56,978 nt of DNA, from the NCBI GenBank assembly GCA_003427395.1, contig BFEA01000643.1, forward strand, positions 754,311 through 811,288, written 5' to 3'. The DNA is from Chara braunii. Lineage: Eukaryota; Streptophyta; Charophyceae; Charales; Characeae. The notes under the pieces were generated by a model. That model was given only the letters and a program-made list of their open reading frames with translations, was not told where the DNA came from and searched no databases. Below, piece by piece: positions 21,475 to 32,339 of the stretch (its first letter is position 1; each line of letters starts with the position of its first letter). The position numbers were made by a program, and so were the translations under genes.

Positions 21475-22704
21475 ATGTTCACTCCGCCCTCACAACTTCT
21501 GGGAGAATCACGAGCGACAAAGAAACAAATCGAAGCACAAGCAACTCCGGGCTCTTCATCCACCTCCTGGGCGGGCAAGGTGAAGCGCATGTATAGAGGG
21601 GAATCCTTGACAATGCAGCAGGGGGGGGGGGGGAATGGAGATCGGACATGGCAGATTCCCCTAAAAAACACCACGACAGCCAGTGCATACTTCCCCTCTA
21701 GGCTCCTCACCAACTCAGAGGATCGCCTAGTTCATCAGGGGGGTAAAAGGATTCAAGTTAAGACTTTGCCTGCTGCCAAAATCCACGAGCGAAATGAACT
21801 CTACACACGTCATGCAAGCAACTGGGTCTTTTACGACGATGCAACGTACAAGTCCTCCAATGATAAGATCGGCTGGATCCGGAAGAGACTCGCGGCCCTC
21901 AAAGGGAATGAGGAGGGGGCCAGAGATTACTTCCTGATACAACCGGTTTCTTCGTCAGTATTCACAGTCATCAGCATGTTTGATACTGACAAGAAATTGA
22001 TGGACACGTGGTGCAGTGTGTGCTGCGGACGGTCTGCAAGTTCGAATGTACCCATGGTCGCCCCACCGACAACAAAGCAGGGAGGAGAGACACGACCAGC
22101 TCATGACTGACTATTACTGGGTTGAGTACAGGCATGTGCCAATCGAAATTCAGGCAGCCTTTGTTCAAGATCTGGACAAAAATATGACATTGTCGATTTT
22201 ATAGACCCCCTTCCGACATATGTAGCACCGCGAGAGGACTATCTAATGTTAGCATTGGATCTGCCGGAGAACTGCATCTTCCAAGTCGATGATGTGATAA
22301 AGTTTAGAATAGGGGGCAAAGACTTTAAAATCCACACGGCCCATAAACGGAGACCATGGTATTTTAAATGTCAACAATACGGTCATAGTGCCTCAGAGAC
22401 TGACTGCCTCCACCACCCTACCAGACGCGTGAAGGCAACCGGTCGCCTGCTCCGAGACCCGTTCAGGGCAACACATTGGCGTACGGTTGACCCAGGCCGT
22501 GAGGGCTGGGTATATATCGATGAGGTCAAAGAGGGAGGAGGGATCAGAGGATGGGAATGGGAGAGAAAAGAGGAGATGGTCCTAGAGAGAAAACCCCCTG
22601 GGTTGCCTCCACAGACAGTAGAAGAACATCTGGGCACACAACATGACCACCGAACCCCCCCTCACCGAACCCCTCCTACCTCGGGACAAACCCAGGAGCC
22701 CTGA
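21475..22704 (+). pseudogene. LINE ORF1 with zinc-knuckle remnant
   Basis: An open frame 21475-22110 (211 residues) is followed by a second at 22088-22704 in other phases, joined by frame changes near 22090 and a stop at 22201. Near residue 45 of the second part YFKCQQYGHSASETDC resembles a CCHC knuckle; the first Cys is Tyr (a TGT-to-TAT change would do this) and the last spacing is longer than usual. The end is rich in Pro, Arg and Glu. LINE ORF1 proteins bind the element RNA. A G run at about 21620-21632 is a possible source of sequence error. Confidence 0.6.
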
Positions 22705-23224
22705 CCAGAGGCCTTCCTCAAAGGAACAGAAATAAAGGAAACATGGCAGGCAACCCCCCCTTCAAAAAAATCAGCAAAATCACTCGCATATTGGAAGAAA
22801 TCTTCTGGGAGGGGGATCAAGAAAAATACGATCCAGGATGACAACTGCTTTGCAGTTCTGGGAATAAAAGGATGGGGCAAGATGCACAGCAAAGAGCAAA
22901 ACTGAATGAGGATGAGATAGCGCGAGAGGGTGAGGCTGGTTTTCAGCAGCAGGAAAAGGAACAGCCTGATGGTTCGGAGAGAGGGATGAAGGGAGGGGAA
23001 CAAGTGGTGCTGCAAGAGAAAGAAAAGGAAGGAGGGGGAACGTCATAGGGGGGGATGGCTAGGCTCCAGCCGCAGAAAACGGGAAACGTTGCAGATAGGG
23101 GGGGGGGGCGCTACAAGAAGACAGGATTAGGACCCAGCAGCCAGATGCCATAGTGAGACAGGACGACATGATGGTAGCATGACAGGCGGAGGAAGGGGAA
23201 AGCCAACTCTCTCATACAGAGGAG

Positions 23225-24357
23225 GTGAAAGAGATGGAAGCACTTGAAAAGGATGGGTCACAGACGAGTCATGCGACCCGAAACACACAAGACTCAAAAG
23301 AAAAATCATGTGAGTACTATGCATTTAGGTTCCCTCAACCGGAGGATCCCTTCCAGCAGGGCTTCGAGCTTGAGCCAATGGAGTTGGAAGGGCCAAAACC
23401 CTTGTCAGAAGGAATATCTGCACTGCCACCAGAAGTGATTATGACTGACCCCTCACCGGAAACACAACAGGAGACAGGGGACAGGATGAAAGCACTGATG
23501 GAATGGCTCCACGCACAGTTAAAGGGTCACTATGCACACTTCATGCACCTGACAGAAGACTTATGGGAGCAGGCATATCTCAACCTTTTCGAATTATTGG
23601 ACAACAGCCCTAGTCTCCAACAGGCCCTGAAACATGAGATCCCCCAGTCGATTAGTGGGCAGGAAACCTGGCACCGGGTGTGGTGCATAGTCCACCATCA
23701 ATTCCACTTGCCCCCCCTTCCCCCCCCCTGGGGCACGAGCAGTGCAACTCCTCCTCTGCATCCACCCCTTCCCTGGATCCTCTGCTGACATCACCCGCTG
23801 TCCCCATGGCCCCTGACCCTCCACCCCAAGCTGCACTTACCCCAAAGGACCCTGAGCTTCCCCGCCGCCCGCGCTTGCGGCACCTAATAGAAAAAGGGTT
23901 TCATCACGAGCCATTACCGGTGGGGGACAAGGTGCTGGCGATCCCTATAAGGAAGAAAAATGGTAGGTGGGAGGTGGGCCTCTCCCCGATGAAGGAAAAT
24001 GACTATTCTCCGTGCAGGGGGGCACTCACACTAAATGGCTGGAAACTGCAGCAGGATGAGGAAGGGCAACGCAACTTCAAGCTTAAGGAGGCAAAATTTT
24101 TTATTACTGCGGATTATGAAGCAGAACCGAAAGCAATGATACGAGTGGGGTCGGGCTCCTGTAGAATTGAGGATAATGACCTATATGTTCTATTTGACGA
24201 AAAAAAGGAGGCAAATCTGACCTGGGTAACGCACAATGCTTTATTGGAACTGCAACACCTCAAAATCAAACCCAGCCTCATCTGGCCTGATAGGGAGATA
24301 ATCACCGCCTTGTGCTCCATAGTCCGGAAGAACATAATCAACGACGGGGTCGCATGA
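23225..24357 (+). pseudogene. Unusual middle ORF of the LINE
   Basis: Two long frames: 23225-23788 (187 residues) and 23680-24357 (225 residues), separated by one frameshift in a C-rich tract at about 23709-23730. If that tract were one base different the frame would run through for about 375 codons without other stops, unlike the rest of the element. The first half is acidic. The second half has Pro-rich linker then a compact basic and hydrophobic domain (RHLIEKGF, KVLAIPIRKKNGRWEVGL, LNGWKLQQDEEGQRNFKLKE). No known family recognised; it may be the C-terminal part of ORF1 or an extra LINE-specific protein. Confidence 0.5.
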
Positions 24358-24420
24358 AACCAGTACACGTGGCACTATCTCTAGGGCAGGAAATAGGGGA
24401 AACGTCGGGATACTAGGAGA

Positions 24421-25225
24421 ATGGAATGGATCGAAGCACTATACGGGCGCAACAAGGCCAGACCCAACACTCTTTGCAAGGCAGATCTATACCACAGATC
24501 CATCAACGTAAACGGCCTGGCCAAACTTTGCCCAGACAAGTCTCATGCCAGACGGGACCTTCTCCGGGGAGTTGAGGGACGAAGTCGGCCTGATGTGGTC
24601 TGTGTAGAGGAAACACACCTGACTGATTCCCCTGATCACAACAGAGCTCATAAGGCGGTTTGGTCGCATCAGGCCTATAGGGCACATGCACCACGACCAG
24701 CAAGTGCGGGGACAACAATACAGATTCCCACGGACTCTCGCCTAGAGGTCTTATACCACGTGAGAGACACAAAGGAGGGCCGATGGGTTTCAGTATTGGG
24801 GGCACTAGAATTAGAACTTGTCTGTATTCTTTGCATCTACGCCCCCAATGCTATAGAGGAACGCAATAATTTTTTTCAAAAGATTCAAACTAAAATGTCG
24901 TGAGGCATTCCCATCATTCTCGCTGGGGATTTCAACACAGCCCTTGATCGCTGGCTGGCAGGTCCCCTCGTCCACGAGGCATCAGGTAAAGGAAGACGGA
25001 AGCATGCTTAATCGCTTGTGTAGCTCTCTCTCTTTTTGATACCTTACGCCGCTTCTTTCCCACAGAACAGACATTTACATGTATCTGCAACAACGACCCA
25101 ACCAGACTCTCTAAATCAAGGATTGACCTTATCCTTATCTCAGAAGACCGAGCGGGCAGCTTGACACTCGCAACAATCCTCCCGTCTAGTCCTTATCCTG
25201 GGCTGGACCACAAAATGTGCATGAT
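24421..25225 (+). pseudogene. LINE APE-type endonuclease
   Basis: In order: SINVNGLAKL (metal-binding Asn), DVVCVEETHL (catalytic Glu), APNAIEERNNFF, then after a TGA at 24901 IPIILAGDFNTALDRW (Asp and Asn), SRIDLILIS near 25120, and YPGLDHKM (Asp-His). This is the full set of APE/L1 endonuclease motifs, which nick the target DNA. The frame is broken by TGA 24901 and by a stop and frame changes near 25009-25160. Confidence 0.85.
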
Positions 25226-25754
25226 AGCGCCGACCTTTCGAAAGAGGCCGGATCAAGGCCCGGGGTGCTATAAACTAAACACTTCTTTGCTCCGTCTCAA
25301 ATCTTTTCAGAAGTATTCGACTCAAGTATGGGCATACTGGCGAGAACGTTACTCTAACGTGGACTCTCCTCTGATATGGTTCAATAATGGACTGTTTTTT
25401 CTGGCAAAAAAATGCAACGAATTTTCCAAACAACTTGCTAAACAGCGAAACCAGCACGAAACAGACCTACTAAACCAACTTCAAAAGCTAGAACAGAAGC
25501 CAACGTCTCACGACCCGGAGCACTACGTACACACTATTCAGGCAGTCAAAACCCAACTACTCCAGCACACCCAATATCGCTGGCGAGGTGTCCGGATTCG
25601 CGACAAACTCTCTCATTATTCCACCGAAGGTTCAATGGACACAAAATTTTTCGGCCTCGGCCGAGCTAGGGCAAAACGCGCGGCCCTGGAAGCATTATAC
25701 GGACCGGGGGGGGCAGAGACTCACCTAGTTACCACAACTGTCGGATGTGTTTAA
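25161..25754 (+). pseudogene. LINE ORF2 endonuclease end and linker
   Basis: A 197-residue open frame that starts with the endonuclease C-terminus (LDHKM) and continues as a helical, Gln/Lys-rich region (ANDQ-type spacing, QLAKQRNQHETDLLNQLQKLE). In L1 this region connects endonuclease to reverse transcriptase. No separate domain was recognised. Confidence 0.7.
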
Positions 25755-25759
25755 ATTGC

Positions 25760-27400
25760 TCGGGATTTTTTTCAAGGACCTCTTTGCATCCCATATCCCT
25801 CTCACTGATGAAGACATCCAAAGGAAACAAATAGAGGACTTTCTTCAACCTATTGACAAATGTCTCTCGCCCATCCAGCGAGAGAGCCTAAAAGGTCCCC
25901 TGTCTAAGGAAAAAATATAGACAACCCTCCTGCAGATGGAAGAGGAAAAAAAAAAGGGGTTAGATGGCTTACCGAAAGAGTTTTGGGAGACAATGTGAGA
26001 CTGCATGAGCCCCGGTCTAATGGAGTATTACAATGAAGTTTGGCGTACAGGAAAAATGAGGTAATTGGTTGGTCAAGGAGTGTTGTCTCTACTGTACAAA
26101 AAAGGAGACAAATTCAATATCCGATACTATATAGTATAAACCCATTACCCTCCTGACGGTTGTCTATAAAATGTTGACCAATGCACTATCCAACAGGATG
26201 ATCCCAGTTCTAGAGGGGGTGATTCACCCTTTACAAACAGACTTTATGCAACACAAACAAATCCAAGAAATTATTTTACTGGTTAACGAGGTGTTGCAAT
26301 TAACCCGACAAACAAAACAAAATGTAGCCCTCGTTTTCATCGATTTCGAGAAAGCCTATGATCATGTGGATTGGCTCTTTCTTGATAAGAGCCTGGAAAA
26401 AATAAACTTTTAGCCAAACTTCCGCAGGTGGGTGCGCATCCTTCATCACAATGCTACTACAAGGGTGCAAATAAACGGGACCTTGGCCCCCCCGATTGAG
26501 TTGGAACGGTCAGTCCGCCAAGACGACCCTATAACGCCCTTTCTCTTTCTCGTTATCATGGAGGCCTTATTGGCCAATCTTCGAGCAAATAAGAACATTA
26601 AGAAAATCTAGATTACAAGAATCCCCGAGGAAGCCATCCCGGTATGCTCACTGTTCGCAGATGACCTCACCATCATGGTAGACGCTACTTAGGAGAACAT
26701 GATTGAAATTCAAATCTTAATGAATAAATTTGCTCAGGTGTCTGACATGGTGGTGAACTGGGGGAACAAAACCCAGGGATGGTGGATTCACTACCAAGGG
26801 GGTCGTCCACCGGACTCCCCAAATATTCACTGGCTTCCCCTGTGGGCCCCCGTTCGTTTTTTGGGGGTGTCCCTAACTGCCCAGGGCCGCCCCTCCTTAA
26901 ATGACGATTGGATTTCGGCACGGGCATTAGCTAAGATGGCCGATTGGCGCAACAAGCACACCTCCCTCTTTGGTCGGGCGCTGGTCATAAAGAATGTGGT
27001 GTTCGCCGCGTTGTGGTATAAATCGGTGGTTTAGCCTCTGAGTAGGACTGCCTTCCAACCGCTTAGGTCTAAGGTAGCAGTCTTCCTCTGGAGAGGAGAT
27101 GATGAGCGAGCAAATGTCATCAGTAGGGTGGCATGGGATTCTGCTATACAGCCAAAACGGACTGGAAGTCTCGGTATCATCGATCCCGTGATACAAGTCC
27201 AGGCCCTCCGTCTTAAATGGCTGAAGTTTTTTATTTTTTCCTGAGACAGTCCTTGGCGAGCCCTCGCCCTTAAGCATATTGCTCGATTGGCTCCGCCGGC
27301 CCCACCAGAGGTTAGCCCGCTCACATGGCTAGACGACCACTACTGGTCAATCCCGCGCAAGATCCATGGTTAAACAACAGATAAATTTTGACCCTTATTA
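25760..27400 (+). pseudogene. LINE reverse transcriptase, broken
   Basis: Motifs in order: LLYKKGDKFN near 26093, FIDFEKAYDHVDW near 26336 (first catalytic Asp), PNFRRWVRIL after a TAG at 26411, RQDDPITPFLFLVIMEALL near 26515 (usual form R-Q-G-D-P), CSLFADDLTIM near 26650 (catalytic FADD), then GFxFLGV-type segment at about 26850. The usual Gly of RQGDP is Asp. At least seven internal stops occur (TAG, TGA and TAA), so the enzyme is dead. Frames at 26171-26413 and 26699-27034 are the longest open parts. Confidence 0.88.
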
Positions 27401-27559
27401 CTAAAATGTTGGCGTAGGCTCCCCTCCCCCCTGAGAAACAGGCACCGACGCGGTGGGAGGAGGTGTACCGACAACCACTTTTTGGGAACCGGTGTCGGTG
27501 CGAATACCCTTACAAGGGTATCCGCCCTGGTTTTTGCAAGTGACAGAAAATAGTTTTGG

Positions 27560-28510
27560 TTCAAAGTTTAAGTATACCGCGCTAGGCGCGGCTGCATCTG
27601 TAATTTACGTTGACAGGATGCTTGACTAGCGTAGAGAGTGTGTGGGNGCGNAGGTTTAAGGCGCGCGTGATCCCTTTCTGTTGTTGATCATCGATCGTTC
27701 GTTTAATAGTATTATTAATACCTATTTATATTTGATTAAGCAGGGACCAGGGATATTTTCGGTTGATTGGTACGCTTGATTGAGGCGAGCGTGCGTGCGG
27801 GGAAAACGACCCCAACGACGGTATCGGCAATAACAGCGCGATTTCGTGAGGTGAGCGGGATGTCGTAGGATGGCGCGCGGGGGGGGAATTATGGCATGAT
27901 ATAAGCAAGCCGGCACGGGCACTGAGAGCCGCGCAACCATTTTGTTGGCCCAGAGCGCCGCGCCGCACCGTCTTATGTGGCATTCGGCGTGTTTTGATCT
28001 CAGGCTTGGGCTTAGCCCTATAGGTTACGACACTGGAATGACACTACACAGGTTTGGGGATCGAGGTCGGCGAGCGTTGACAAAGTGGCAGCGGAGCATC
28101 GAGGAGGACGCCGATGGGGTTGAGGGCCGTAAGGGCTATCCCCCTCGGTTTTGTTAGCAGCGGCGTCTCATTAGTGGTGACGTTTTCTAAATATTTTTCT
28201 AAGTGACATATCTTTTTATATACTCCGACGGTCCATTGATGTGGACGCGACGCCGGGCTTAATGATCGCCACGGCAGTTGGGGGCCTTGAGTGAGTACCC
28301 CATCCGGCGGGTTCGCGAGTTCCAGTTGCTGGCGAGAATCCGCCACTTCGCCGCAGCAAGGGGTGTCGCATTCGCGGGGCTGCCTGAAGTGCAATTACAC
28401 ACTGTTTTTTGTGGCCGCGGTGNAGCACGGCACCGTTTTGTCTAGGGACGCAGNGCGTAGGGGTGTGTTGTACTNAAAAAGGGACTGCTTGAAGGCTGCG
28501 CCGCGGTGCC
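27560..28510. other. Unassigned stretch with ambiguous bases
   Basis: Single N bases at 27647, 27651, 28423, 28454 and 28475 suggest poorly supported assembly. Sequence texture changes from the LINE coding region. Frames of 60-116 codons are present but without motifs. No gene supported. Confidence 0.5.
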
Positions 28511-28519
28511 GAAGGTGTG

Positions 28520-28633
28520 GCAGGCCCCAAGAGCCCAGCTCAGTGGGTACACCCATGAAGTGCTGAAATACAGACCTGGGTTTGAGCTCATATGTTGGGA
28601 CCTGATGAGTAAAAAAAAAAAAAAAAAAAAAAC
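28520..28633 (+). mobile_element. tRNA-derived SINE with poly(A)
   Basis: CAGCTCAGTGGG at 28535-28546 matches 11 of 12 positions of the tRNA A box (TRGCNNAGTNGG). GGTTTGAGCTC at 28579-28589 matches 8 of 11 of the B box, at tRNA-like spacing of about 33 bases. A short unique part follows and 23 A residues end it at 28611-28633. RNA polymerase III would start upstream of the A box. The length, near 115 bases, is short for a SINE. Confidence 0.6.
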
Positions 28634-28688
28634 ATAATTCTGACTTGCCCTAGGCCATTTCGGAGGGCCGTGAGGTGTTGCGGTAGGA

Positions 28689-28788
28689 GTCCTTCGGAAC
28701 ATCCGTTAAAAATTGGAACGATACAGGGAAGCTTAGCACAGCTCCTGCGCAAGGATGATACGCCTAAGTTAGAGAAGGGCCGAAGCCG
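28689..28788 (+). ncRNA. U6 snRNA-like sequence, diverged
   Basis: The order of U6 features is present: 5' hairpin (GTCC-TTCG-GAAC, one mismatch), ACATCCG, AAATTGGAACGATACAG, TTAGCA, CCTGCGCAAGGATGA, ACGC. U6 is the catalytic spliceosomal RNA. The invariant ACAGAGA box reads ACAGGGA, the second half of the intramolecular stem region differs, and the 3' end lacks the T run that terminates polymerase III. No plant USE/TATA promoter pair is seen upstream. It is most likely a pseudogene or retrocopy. It starts 55 bases after the SINE poly(A). Confidence 0.75.
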
Positions 28789-29208
28789 ACGGGGTGGTAA
28801 AAGACAGGCGGCCGGATCTGGGCGGGATCCGGTGTAGGATGTGTGCGNGGCACTAATCCCAGTTGGACGAGCTGGAGCAGCGGCGGCAGTGCTAGGGAAC
28901 AGCGGGCGGTGAGATAGCGCACAGGGAAGTACCGGGGCTGTAGACCGGAGCGGGTGAAGAGGGAGAGCGGAGAGAGCTAACGCTGTGAGGCGCTGTGCGC
29001 TGCCGAGCGCAGGGGTAGTGACGGGCAGCGGAGCATTGTGGGCAGAAGGGCGCTGAGAAAAGATGAATGAACTCGAACGAGCTTTTGCGCCAGGTACATG
29101 CGGAGTGTGGGGGAATGGCTCTGGTAGGGGGTAGAGTCATCTATCACGCCCGATCCTTGACAATTTCGGACGGGGAAAAGCACTCAACAGGGGTTTTCGG
29201 GGTGGGCG
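28789..29208. other. Unassigned GC-rich stretch
   Basis: No gene recognised; one N at 28848. Minus-strand frames 28892-29183 overlap each other and have no motif. Confidence 0.5.
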
Positions 29209-29346
29209 ACCCCGAATATGCAATTAGATTAAGAAGATAGTAGTACATTACGAAGATAGGACTGTCTCTTATACACATCTAGATGTGTATAAGAGACAGA
29301 CCCCGAATATGCAATTAGATTAAGAAGATAGTAGTACATTACGAAG
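29209..29346. other. Nextera mate-pair junction adapter in assembly
   Basis: CTGTCTCTTATACACATCT (29262-29280) is followed at once by its reverse complement AGATGTGTATAAGAGACAG (29281-29299). These are two joined Tn5 mosaic ends, the circularisation junction of Nextera mate-pair libraries. The 47 bases before it (29209-29255) are repeated exactly after it (29300-29346). This is a library artefact, not a natural transposon; the true genome probably has one copy of the 47-base flank. Confidence 0.97.
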
Positions 29347-29730
29347 TTAGTAAGGAAAAACATGCGTGGGAGATGGAGGAAAGTGAATGAAAGAGAAAGG
29401 TCATGTATCTCGCCCGGATCTTGATAAAATCGGGCGAGTAAAGAGGCTAACCTGGGCTCTCAGGCAAGGCGAATTCAATAGTGTTGTTAGTTTTGGGAGT
29501 GAAGGAGTGTGTGGGGAGGTAGAGAGAAGGTGTGCTGCGTGAAGGGTCTCGGAAGTGGGCTATGGCAGAAAGCAGAAGTTGAGATTTTCGCTCGATACTT
29601 CAGCGAAATCGAGCCGGAAAGGGAGTTAGATTGAGGGTTCTATGTTGGGCGAGTCCATACTTGAGATCAGATGTAGAAGAGAGTTAGTGAAAAGAGATTA
29701 AGGAGATTGAGGGTTCTATGTTGGGCGAGT
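29347..29730. other. Unassigned, short direct repeat
   Basis: TTGAGGGTTCTATGTTGGGCGAGTCC-like text occurs twice, near 29630 and 29707 (shared core GGGTTCTATGTTGGGCGAGT), about 77 bases apart. No gene. Confidence 0.5.
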
Positions 29731-29739
29731 CCGTGCTCG

Positions 29740-30560
29740 AAACTTTTAGCAATTATTACTATTTGTTTACGCACTACAATATTTTTTACGCATGTTCTCT
29801 TCACGGACTCCTTACGCATCTCCACGCACTTTTCACAATTCCGTCATAAATTTTTCATACACACTATGCACAGTCTTCGCACATTTTTTTTCGCACTTGT
29901 TTCACACACATGCTCATTGCCTCATATGTTCATCACGCATCCTTTCATACACTATTTTACACATTTGATTGGATTTGGCATTCTTTAATTACAGATTAAG
30001 AATAAGGAGCATAAAAAAGTTCATAATAAGTGTGTACCTTAATAAACAATAAAGTGGTTACTTCCATTTACTTGTTGCGCATTCCCCATGAAGTTTCTGC
30101 ACGAACCTCTTCACAATTTCACACAATCCTTCACGCTGGCCTCACAAAATTTTTCATACGCTTGTACGCAGTTTTTCATGCTTTTTATCATTTTTTTCAC
30201 GCATTCATCCACATAGTTTCACACATCATCTCACGAACTCTTTCACGCATCCTTCACGTATGATTGGGTTTGATATTTATGAATGACAGATTGATTAATA
30301 AGGAGATAGTATAGCTCACAATAGTACAAATAGTAATAAGTAACAGGATGGTTATTTAAATCTTTCGAGATATGCAGGATTTAAATCTTTCACAAAGTGC
30401 ATTTTTTCACGCGTTCTTCACGAATTTTCCACACGTTGTGTACGCAGTTTTCACGCATTTTTCATGTTTTTTTTCATGCATTCGTTCACACATTTTCATG
30501 TATTATTTCACGCATTCCTTCACGCATTGTTTCACACATTTTTCATGTACTGTTCCAGAC
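29740..30560. repeat. Repeats of about 310 bp rich in TTCACGCAT words
   Basis: Three blocks (about 29740-30060, 30060-30370, 30370-30560) each have a stretch of short words TTCACGCAT, TTTTCATG and TTCACACAT, then a linker beginning near TTTGATTGGATTTGGCAT or the similar TATGATTGGGTTTGATAT, an ACAGATT segment, AATAAGGAG and a TGGTTA segment. At least five exact TTCACGCAT copies were read on the plus strand. Confidence 0.6.
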
Positions 30561-30661
30561 AGCCTGAAAACTACCAACCCTTTCGCTGCTGCCCACATAC
30601 AGTACTCCAATGACTCAAAAACAACCACACCCGACGCTAATCAGAACCCCACACCGCTTAA

Positions 30662-30827
30662 AATAATAATAATAATAATAATAAAAATACACTCGTGTGT
30701 GTGCAAGCCCAATAAGACTGCTGGCTTGGTTCGGATGGAGGACCTACCCCGGATGGGGTAGGTCCTAAAATCCTTCCAAAAGACATAGTGACCTACCCCA
30801 CCCGGACCTCCATTACGAGGGAATAGG

Positions 30828-30871
<44 letters not shown>

Positions 30872-30900
30872 ACCATATAAAATAAGTTGGAAAAAAAAAA
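30662..30900. repeat. Microsatellites and 12-bp hairpin
   Basis: (AAT)n at about 30662-30683. A perfect hairpin AGGACCTACCCC (30739-30750), 4-base loop, GGGGTAGGTCCT (30755-30766). GACCTACCCC recurs at about 30789. (AC)n at about 30833-30869. Confidence 0.8.
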
Positions 30901-31200
30901 AGCTTAATAACAAATTAAAAACTAAAAATAAGAGTTAAAAATAAAAATAAAAAACAAAAATAAGATAATAATAATAAAATAATAAAATAATAAAATCATA
31001 AAAAAATAATACAATAATAATATAATAAAATCATAAAGCTTAATAATAAATTAGAAATTAGAAATTATAATAAATAAATAATAATAATAAAATATAATTT
31101 TTTAAAATAATAATAAAATAATAAAATAATAAAATAATAATAAACTAATAAACTAATAACATAATAAAATATGAAAATATGGCAAACATTTCTTTCAAGA
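30901..31200. repeat. AAT/AATA-rich low-complexity tract
   Basis: Almost only A and T with AATAATAAAATAATAAAA patterns. No gene. Confidence 0.85.
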
Positions 31201-31385
31201 AAAACTAAGGGACATGAATAATAATAAAAACTCGAAAACATCTATAGACACGAAAATGAAGAAAAGGAAACAGATACGACAGCAGAAACTGAAACGGCAA
31301 AGCAACACTCCGCAAAGAAAGACACACAAAAAAACAAAAACTCGTGAAGCATCCCCATGAAGATCGGCATCTGAAAACTAGGACA

Positions 31386-31714
31386 AAAAAACTCGACAAA
31401 AGAAATATGTCACTTTCTTTAAACAGCTAATCAGACTGCAACCCATCCAAAATACTGACCACCGCCGAGCTCTGAAGTTGATCGGCGCGAAAGAAGAAGA
31501 CAATAACATTATGTGGGAACTACAAAGCAAAGCAAATATGCCACTACCACTAAAGTTCAAAACTACAATCACCCCACCTACGGCCAGACCCCGTAAATTA
31601 AACTACAACCGATCGCACACAAGCATAACCCGTACACCTACAGAGACCCCTAAAACCTACCAAATACGCCCCGTTTTACCAAACCAGAACGAATATCAGC
31701 TTTCGGCGACCTAA
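31386..31714 (+). CDS. Unrecognised short open frame
   Basis: About 108 codons open up to TAA 31712-31714. The reading includes a helical charged part (RRALKLIGAKEEDNNIMWEL) and then a Thr/Pro/Arg-rich tail. ATG codons lie inside (near 31510 and 31538), and no upstream start or family was recognised. It may be a fragment of a larger gene or chance. Confidence 0.2.
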
Positions 31715-31813
31715 TTTTTTAATTAAAATAATTAAAAAAACCAATAATGATTAAGCTATCGTATACATACGAACGCCACCATATCCATTACAAACCTCAC
31801 ATAACAAGATATA

Positions 31814-32338
31814 ATGAAGCCTGCCTGCATTACTATCTATAGCAGCTTGCCTATGACTACACCGGCGCTACGGAGCATTCCGACTCATACTTGCTACGCA
31901 TGCGAAGAACTTCCTCATCCCACCATCTTCTCCCAACCGCCTCTTCTCATCCCCCTCATACTACGCAACCAGGCGAGCTTACCGTCTGTCTGCAGCGGGC
32001 AAGGCACCTTCTTGGGCCGGCCAATCTGTGCTTCGACCAACGGAGCTCCTGATCCATCGCTACGCCAAAGCTCGATAGCTATGGCAGCTACGACAGCGAC
32101 TGACTATGCCGCTTCTCCAGACATGACACCTCAGTTACGGATCCTCTGTACCCTTACCCCTAATCGCCCATGTTGTGTATTCCCACGACCCCCTGACTAC
32201 AACTCCCTACCACCCTTTGTGCTAATTGGAGCCTTGCTAACGACTAATACCTCTGATGAGCTGCTATGGGTGCTAAGCGGCGAAAAGCGCGCTTCAGGGC
32301 GTACACCCCCCCTACGGCTGGGCTTTGCCCTTTCCTAA
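31814..32338 (+). CDS. Unrecognised open frame, 174 codons
   Basis: ATG 31814 to TAA. Rich in Pro, Thr, Leu, Ser and Cys with no domain I recognise and no coiled coil or signal peptide. The downstream region to 32800 has no gene. The length is moderate for chance in a C-rich stretch, so it should be treated as doubtful. Confidence 0.15.
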   Translation: MKPACITIYSSLPMTTPALRSIPTHTCYACEELPHPTIFSQPPLLIPLILRNQASLPSVCSGQGTFLGRPICASTNGAPDPSLRQSSIAMAATTATDYAASPDMTPQLRILCTLTPNRPCCVFPRPPDYNSLPPFVLIGALLTTNTSDELLWVLSGEKRASGRTPPLRLGFALS

Positions 32339-32339
32339 T

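Larger units (their letters stand above)
20385..27560 (+). mobile_element. L1-type LINE, degraded, 3' end unclear
   Basis: Order on the plus strand: repeated 5' UTR, ORF1 with zinc-knuckle remnant, a further ORF, an APE-type endonuclease, then a reverse transcriptase. This is the layout of L1-clade non-LTR retrotransposons, which nick DNA and copy their RNA at the nick. All long frames are interrupted by stops and frameshifts. No poly(A) tail or target-site duplication was seen; recognisable coding ends near 27400 and the sequence changes character near 27560. Confidence 0.85.

Noticed and set aside
29262-29299. Inverted repeat that looks like transposon ends
   Set aside because: It is the exact Tn5 mosaic-end pair of the Nextera mate-pair protocol, a library artefact.
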